Positions 59,860 through 64,000 of a stretch of 64,000 nt of DNA are shown here, one piece after another. The stretch is from JACRAV01 sp964571235 (GTDB lineage: Bacteria; Zixibacteria; MSB-5A5; GN15; FEB-12): positions 50,516 to 114,515 of the forward strand of contig CAZNAI010000006.1 of assembly GCA_964571235.1 (NCBI GenBank). The letters are read 5' to 3'. The first letter of the stretch is position 1, and each line of letters starts with the position of its first letter. The notes under the pieces are model-generated. The model was not told the origin of the DNA, made no database searches, and was given only the letters and a program-made list of their open reading frames with translations. The position numbers were made by a program, and so were the translations under genes.

Positions 59860-60462
59860 TTATCTCCTTGTGCCTCGCTGAAACACTTGTTGGTCGTAGT
59901 AGTCAATGAGGTCCTCGGCCATATCGGGAAACTCTGCCTGCACTTTTTTCACGAACGCCGCCCGCTTAAGTGCGCGCTGCGTTACCGAGTTGAGTGCGGC
60001 GTTTTCGCGCATGTCCGCTATCGACTGTCGTTTCTTCATCGAGTCGATCTCATCTTGGTGTTCATCCCGAACGGGGACGGGTTTGTATTTCTCACGCAGC
60101 TTTATGATTCGCTCGGCGATGTCGAGCTTTCCGTTTACGGTCTCTCTCGCGTGTTGCGCTATTTCACGCTCCGCCTGGGCCTGCTGGGTGCGCACGTAGC
60201 AAGTGATATCTGATACCTTGCGCACCTGCTCAATTCGATGGTCGAGTGCCTCCCGTTTTAGTTGGTAAAGAGCGAGCCGTGCGCGCCGTTGTCGCTCACC
60301 TTCAATGACGCAGTCGAGCTCTTTAAGGATATACTCCTTGTCCTCTGCCGCCAGGTCGGTGCGCTGCTGAATGAGCTGACGCATGTTTGCCCTGACGAGC
60401 TCAAGGGAGCCGGTGCTGAGCGATTGCTCAGCACCGTTCTCGTACTTGACTGGCAGGCTCAT
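59860..60462 (-). CDS. Coiled-coil partner protein of the ATPase, unknown
   Basis: 200 residues, highly charged and helical (IQQRTDLAAEDKEYILKELD, EREIAQHARETVNGKLDIAE, RIIKLREKYKPVPVRDEHQD), with likely coiled coil. No enzyme motif or membrane segment; no family recognised. Its stop overlaps the ribosome site of the ATPase gene, and its start overlaps the stop of the preceding small gene (ATGA), so the three form a tight unit. Likely a structural or regulatory subunit of the ATPase. Confidence 0.78.
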   Translation of the reverse strand: MSLPVKYENGAEQSLSTGSLELVRANMRQLIQQRTDLAAEDKEYILKELDCVIEGERQRRARLALYQLKREALDHRIEQVRKVSDITCYVRTQQAQAEREIAQHARETVNGKLDIAERIIKLREKYKPVPVRDEHQDEIDSMKKRQSIADMRENAALNSVTQRALKRAAFVKKVQAEFPDMAEDLIDYYDQQVFQRGTRR

Positions 60463-60656
60463 GACTGCTGCTCCAAGAGCCGGATGATCTCGGCAAAGTC
60501 CGCCTCCGAGTGACCGGAGATCGTGCGCTTGGGTTCCGGCTCCTTGAACAACTCGTCAAAGATCACCTTCCCGATGACGAGTAAGAATCCAGCGGCAAGT
60601 ACATCGGCAAGCGGATCGGAATCGGCTGACGTGTGAGAGGTTACTTGCTTTGACAT
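60459..60656 (-). CDS. Small single-membrane-segment protein
   Basis: 65 residues: a polar N-terminus, one hydrophobic segment (LADVLAAGFLLVIGKVIFDE) and a charged tail (EADFAEIIRLLEQQS). AAAGGAGA lies 6 nt before the ATG at 60656; an upstream ATG gives 13 more residues without a ribosome site. It overlaps the coiled-coil gene by ATGA. Since the ATPase lacks membrane helices, this protein and the coiled-coil protein may fix it to the membrane; that is inference. Confidence 0.72.
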   Translation of the reverse strand: MSKQVTSHTSADSDPLADVLAAGFLLVIGKVIFDELFKEPEPKRTISGHSEADFAEIIRLLEQQS

Positions 60657-60768
60657 GTGAGTCTCCTTTACCTGAGTGTTAGTGTTTTCGTTCACACAGG
60701 CAATTAACGGAAGAGTATTGTAAGGTCAATACGAATGGTATGTAAGGACGGTAAGGATGTAGATAGAT

Positions 60769-62265
60769 CTAATCCGGGATGTAATATCCCGAACCGCGCT
60801 TGGTCAGAATGATGGTTCGACTGCCGAGCTTTTTGCGCAGTTCAGAAATGAAGTAATGGCCTCGTCGCGGCGCGTCTGTGTACTCAGCGTTATGAAGGTC
60901 GTAGAGCTCTACGATTTGTTTGTTGCTGATTGGGTTTGGTGACTTCTCTACTAAATGTGTAAAGATTATCATCTGTATCGGAGACAGAACTGAGTATGGA
61001 GACTCCTTGTCGTGAAATACCTCGCCGGTGTTCAAATCAACGCGTACTCCCTTCCGTGTGAACACACCGACTTTATTCGTTCTTACTATCTTTATTACTT
61101 CAGCGATTTGGCGATTGAGTGCCGCTCTATCTTTTTCCTGAAGCCTCAATCCGGCAATGGGATCACCGGGTGATTCCAACTGGCTTAACACCGACTTCAC
61201 TGAATGCGCGTACTCGGAATACTGAATGTGGGGCAAGATCCGTTCTAATGCACGAAGCATCGAAATGGCGATATCCCACCGGTCGACATACTTGCCGGCA
61301 ATGAGGTCATCTGCTTGCCATAGACATTCGAGCGACTTAGTGTAGTTTTGTTTTCCCATCCAACACTGTGCGTAGCCGAGAAATACATCAGGAAGTTTCA
61401 CGAAGAAACGAAGTTCGCGGACTTTTCCTTCACAATTTTTGTACCAATCTAGAGCCTCGTCATAATCCTTAGTAACCAAAAGAATGCGCCCCACCATATC
61501 TATGACTTCTGGCGATTGTAGCCCGTCTTGAAACGTTGGAAGTTCGTGTGCATCCCTTACAAGTCGAAAAGCACTATCGATGTCACCTGCCACCCTGAAT
61601 AGATCACTCTCCTGCAACAGAATCAAGAAGAGTTGCCGATCATCTCCTCTGGCTCTTGCTTGCTGCTCATTCTCTCGTAAGAGTCCAAGCGCTCCGTTCA
61701 GATCTCCACGCGATTTCAAGATCAACGATTTTTCGACTAACAAAGCAGAGTCGTCGCGCGATTCAAGTTCAGTCAATCGTTCCAAGGCTCGTTCAACCAA
61801 GAACAGCGCTGCATCAAACTGAAAGCACTGTCGGTTTAGCCGCGCAAGCTGCAGCAACCCGTTAACTTCGACTAAACCAAGGGACTTGTCGCGTGCGATC
61901 TCCAAGGCCGTTTCCAAAAAACGTTCAGCTTCCTTAAAGTCATACCGTGCCATGTAAATAATCGACAATTCGACATAGCTTTCTGCTTTTACACGTGGTG
62001 TTCTGCACAACCGAATACGCGTCTCTGTGGCCATAAGCACGACTGACATCCGGTCACTATCGCCCATAGCTAAACGCACTTTTGCTTCAGCAATTGAGAG
62101 CTGGACAATGGTATCCCAATCCTCGTCCACGTCATCAATGGTCTGCCGTATCTTTGTTATCAAATCTAAAGCTTCGTCAAAAGCGAAGATTTCAGTGTAT
62201 TCCCTGATTGTGGCAAGCAGATCATCTATGGGTACAGCACCGCTCTCTTCTCTATGCTCCACCAT
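60769..62265 (-). CDS. TPR-repeat regulator with C-terminal OmpR-type winged helix
   Basis: 498 residues. TPR-like helices fill about residues 15-360 (ELSIIYMARYDFKEAERFLE, NGLLQLARLNRQCFQFDAAL, LILKSRGDLNGALGLLREN). The last 95 residues are a winged helix of the OmpR/PhoB kind: SVLSPIQMIIFTHLVEKSPN, SNKQIVELYDLHN, HYFISELRKKLGSRTIILTK, RGSGYYI. The usual order (DNA-binding part first, as in SARP/LuxR-type activators) is reversed. GGAGAGGA gives a good start. It probably senses a partner by TPR and switches element genes; target unknown. Confidence 0.85.
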   Translation of the reverse strand: MVEHREESGAVPIDDLLATIREYTEIFAFDEALDLITKIRQTIDDVDEDWDTIVQLSIAEAKVRLAMGDSDRMSVVLMATETRIRLCRTPRVKAESYVELSIIYMARYDFKEAERFLETALEIARDKSLGLVEVNGLLQLARLNRQCFQFDAALFLVERALERLTELESRDDSALLVEKSLILKSRGDLNGALGLLRENEQQARARGDDRQLFLILLQESDLFRVAGDIDSAFRLVRDAHELPTFQDGLQSPEVIDMVGRILLVTKDYDEALDWYKNCEGKVRELRFFVKLPDVFLGYAQCWMGKQNYTKSLECLWQADDLIAGKYVDRWDIAISMLRALERILPHIQYSEYAHSVKSVLSQLESPGDPIAGLRLQEKDRAALNRQIAEVIKIVRTNKVGVFTRKGVRVDLNTGEVFHDKESPYSVLSPIQMIIFTHLVEKSPNPISNKQIVELYDLHNAEYTDAPRRGHYFISELRKKLGSRTIILTKRGSGYYIPD

Positions 62266-62470
62266 TACAATTCCTCTCCAACTCGCCGACCATTTGTCCC
62301 AAACACCTTCATGACCTCACCATTCCGCGCCGACTGTGCTCCAAAGTGATGTAAGCTCAATCGACCAGAGTGAGGTGACACCAACCACCCTTTTCTGCTC
62401 CCACGTCGCGGCAAGGCGAATATCGGAGAGAGCGGAATGTATGAGGCTTGGGCTGCAAGTCTGCTGTTGT

Positions 62471-63604
62471 TCATTCCGTCAGGCTCTGCAATCCAAGGTT
62501 AGAATTGGCGCATGTCCAAATGCGCTCAAAGATGGACGACTGATTCGTAAGATCATATCGGTCTGGCGTGGTAAACCAAAATAGTGATGTCGAGGCGTAG
62601 TTGCTGCCAAGCTGCATCAACTCTGACAGGATGTTCGCAATCCTTCCGCTCGGTCTTCCGTCCGCTGCAAAGCCAGTGGGAATCACGAAGAGCACATTGA
62701 ATCCCCTGATTGGCAGTACCCCCGGCTCGGGTTCGATCGGAGCGTCCGGTTGATTGTTAACCAGCAATCCAACTGCCTGGTCATCGCCGATCACGCGATA
62801 GGCGTATCGCTGCTCCTGCCGTTTCGAGCGACGGTAGTGGCCATAGGCAATGAGCTTTTGCACAATATCGCTCCGGTTGCTTTTCCGACGAATCGGCATT
62901 GAGCCGCGATCTATTTCGAGCATGTAACATGCTCGACCTTTCCCCTGTACCTCGAGGGCGAACATAGCATCCGGACAAACCGATAGCTGTTTCTCCTCAG
63001 GATAATTATCCGAACCGTATGCTTTCAGTGCCTGCGCTTCCTGGAGTGACGGGTTTCGGACTGTTGCAAAGTCGCGAAGTCGCATGCCCTGCTCCCAAAA
63101 GATCAATCGAACTTCGTTGTGCGAATTGGCGCACGCGTCTTCCACCGTCACTCTGAACCGCGCGATCTCAAGTGCGTGCCGCAAGAACGGAGTCTTCACT
63201 TTGTTCGCCTCAACTATGTCCTGTATGTCTCGTGGCGAACACCCCAGCAATTCCGACAACAATCGCGCGGACTTCGTGCCCAGACCGTACACCGTCGGCG
63301 GTGTACCCTTGCCTCTCCCGATTGGCACGTCATACAGAAAGTGCCGGTTCAGATACCCTGCGTTAAACATCTTTTGCAATGCCTTGTACAGCGCTTCCTT
63401 GCCGAACCCGGATTTTGCCCCCTGTGCCGGAGTCTCCGACTCCAACACGCGCAACAGGTGCCACAATAATTCTGTGTCGAGGAACCTGTGCGCGTGCACC
63501 AAGCGCAGAATGCGCTGGTGGCGCTCGCTGGGTTGGAAATCCGGGAATGCCTTGCGATCCGGTCGGTATCGCGAGAGTCTGGTTTTGTGGCTGGGTTTGC
63601 TCAT
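62471..63604 (-). CDS. Replication-relaxation family protein (mobile-element replication/transfer)
   Basis: 377 residues. An N-terminal winged-helix-like region (RHQRILRLVHAHRFLDTELL, ALYKALQKMFNAGYLNRHFL) is followed by the Replic_Relax hallmarks: RHALEIARFRVTVEDACANS, CPDAMFALEVQGKGRACYML, EIDRGSMPIRRKSNRSDIVQ, LIAYGHYRR. The family occurs on plasmids and integrative elements near origins or transfer genes; its reaction is not well known. No ribosome site precedes the ATG. Its start faces a 396-bp region full of inverted repeats, which may be its site of action. Confidence 0.82.
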   Translation of the reverse strand: MSKPSHKTRLSRYRPDRKAFPDFQPSERHQRILRLVHAHRFLDTELLWHLLRVLESETPAQGAKSGFGKEALYKALQKMFNAGYLNRHFLYDVPIGRGKGTPPTVYGLGTKSARLLSELLGCSPRDIQDIVEANKVKTPFLRHALEIARFRVTVEDACANSHNEVRLIFWEQGMRLRDFATVRNPSLQEAQALKAYGSDNYPEEKQLSVCPDAMFALEVQGKGRACYMLEIDRGSMPIRRKSNRSDIVQKLIAYGHYRRSKRQEQRYAYRVIGDDQAVGLLVNNQPDAPIEPEPGVLPIRGFNVLFVIPTGFAADGRPSGRIANILSELMQLGSNYASTSLFWFTTPDRYDLTNQSSIFERIWTCANSNLGLQSLTE

Positions 63605-63687
63605 AGTGTGTTCGTCTAAATTCTTCAGTGGCCTTTAGGCCTTCCTTCTTCTCTTCCTCTTCACGCCCCCGTTCGTCGGCGCCGAAA

Positions 63688-63704
63688 GTCCGGCAGAGCC
63701 GGAC
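63688..63704. repeat. Strong hairpin upstream of the replication-relaxation gene
   Basis: GTCCGGC-AGA-GCCGGAC: perfect 7-bp stem with a 3-nt loop, 84 bp before the ATG at 63604 (minus strand). It is one of several stems in the right-edge region. Confidence 0.5.
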
Positions 63705-63723
63705 GGCCGCCCCGGGAAGTCGA

Positions 63724-63998
63724 GCCCGATAGGGCGATGACTGAACGGCTGGCGGTTCGAGCCGCCCGACTGCGTCCTGGTCGCCGAAGCCCGCACCGTT
63801 CGTTAGTTGACGGGCGAGGCCAAGGAGCGGCGAATCTCTATTTAGTTGTTCGCCGCGACGCAGTCGAGGTCTGGGCGGTCCCTTGGCTGCTGACATACCT
63901 GTCACGCCTCCGTGCCGGTGTTAGACGCACACGGAAGCAGCCAAGGCCAGACCGAAGAGAGCAGGGCGCAGTCGGGCGGCAAGCCCGGACTACTTTTT
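63724..63998 (+). ncRNA. Candidate structured RNA or transfer/replication origin
   Basis: About 275 bp with nested perfect inverted repeats. The outer one pairs 63761-63774 with 63967-63980 (14 bp, GCCGCCCGACTGCG). Inside, GGTCTGG (63868-63874) pairs with CCAGACC (63947-63953), and CCTTGGCTGCT (63881-63891) with AGCAGCCAAGG (63936-63946). Within that lie TGACA/TGTCA and TCCGTG/CACGGA hairpins, making a three-way junction. TCGCCG/CGGCGA and GCCCG/CGGGC stems sit at 63781-63833. On the plus strand a hairpin (CGGGC, 5-nt loop, GCCCG) then TTTTT at 63994 could end a transcript. No protein is convincing here. Confidence 0.45.
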
Positions 63999-64000
63999 CC

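Noticed and set aside
63363..63905. 180-codon minus-strand frame across the structured region
   Set aside because: Low-complexity Arg/Pro/Glu product that overlaps the replication-relaxation gene in another frame; inverted repeats explain the region better.

Overview
The window looks like chromosomal DNA (moderate to high GC, densely coding) from a Gram-negative-type bacterium of the Fibrobacterota/Bacteroidota-like branches, most likely a member of candidate phylum Zixibacteria or a close relative. The clues are two large secreted proteins that end in a Por/type IX-like sorting domain (N-Y/F-PNPFNP ... GIYFYRL ... K-K-M-LLK), a cohesin plus dockerin-type repeat in the same protein, an LPS heptose epimerase (HldD), many lipoproteins and beta-barrels, and Hanks-type kinases. 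The phylum is inferred from these habits; no rRNA gene is present to settle it.

Layout. 1-3.5 kb (minus): an ArsR-type repressor, a PLP amino-acid decarboxylase, an ECF-like sigma factor and a Ser/Thr kinase cut by the window edge. 3.5-8.5 kb (plus): a divergent RND efflux pair and a methyltransferase. 8.5-15.5 kb: a type IV pilin-like protein, a second RND efflux pair, Ada and an EamA transporter. 15.5-25.4 kb: mostly minus-strand housekeeping and envelope genes (TypA, a STAS-like protein, an NmrA-like protein, a thiol-redox pair, a secreted TPR protein, GIY-YIG, DinB, HldD). 25.7-29.8 kb: a Bor-like lipoprotein, a kinase-TPR protein and an LRR lipoprotein.

30.0-37.7 kb (plus) is a compact four-gene operon: ECF sigma factor, small unknown protein, TPR-CHAT caspase-like protease and secreted subtilisin-like protease, closed by a strong terminator. 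This is the best candidate for a poorly described system. 38.4-46.4 kb encodes one giant secreted protein: a vWA domain, 20 Cys-rich Ig-like repeats, a cohesin-like domain, a dockerin-like domain and a sorting domain.

46.6-49.1 kb: a fasciclin lipoprotein and a DUF378 membrane protein diverge from a CarH/LitR-like B12 (light-sensing) MerR regulator. The shared intergenic region carries 11-bp-spaced direct repeats, as expected for CarH operators. 49.2-53.8 kb: an HDOD protein, a DUF4266-DUF3570 pair, a beta-barrel and an unknown secreted protein. 54.0-56.9 kb: a PerR-like regulator (apparently leaderless) and KatG, ending in a terminator.

At 56,908-56,930 there is a 23-bp copy of what looks like the 3' end of a tmRNA gene, without the rest of the gene. 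It is read here as the left attachment site of an integrative element that fills the remainder of the window. That element carries an unknown protein, an AlpA/excisionase-like protein, a VirD4/TraG-type ATPase with two small partners, a TPR-winged-helix regulator, a replication-relaxation-type protein and, at the right edge, about 280 bp of nested inverted repeats that could be a structured RNA or a transfer origin.
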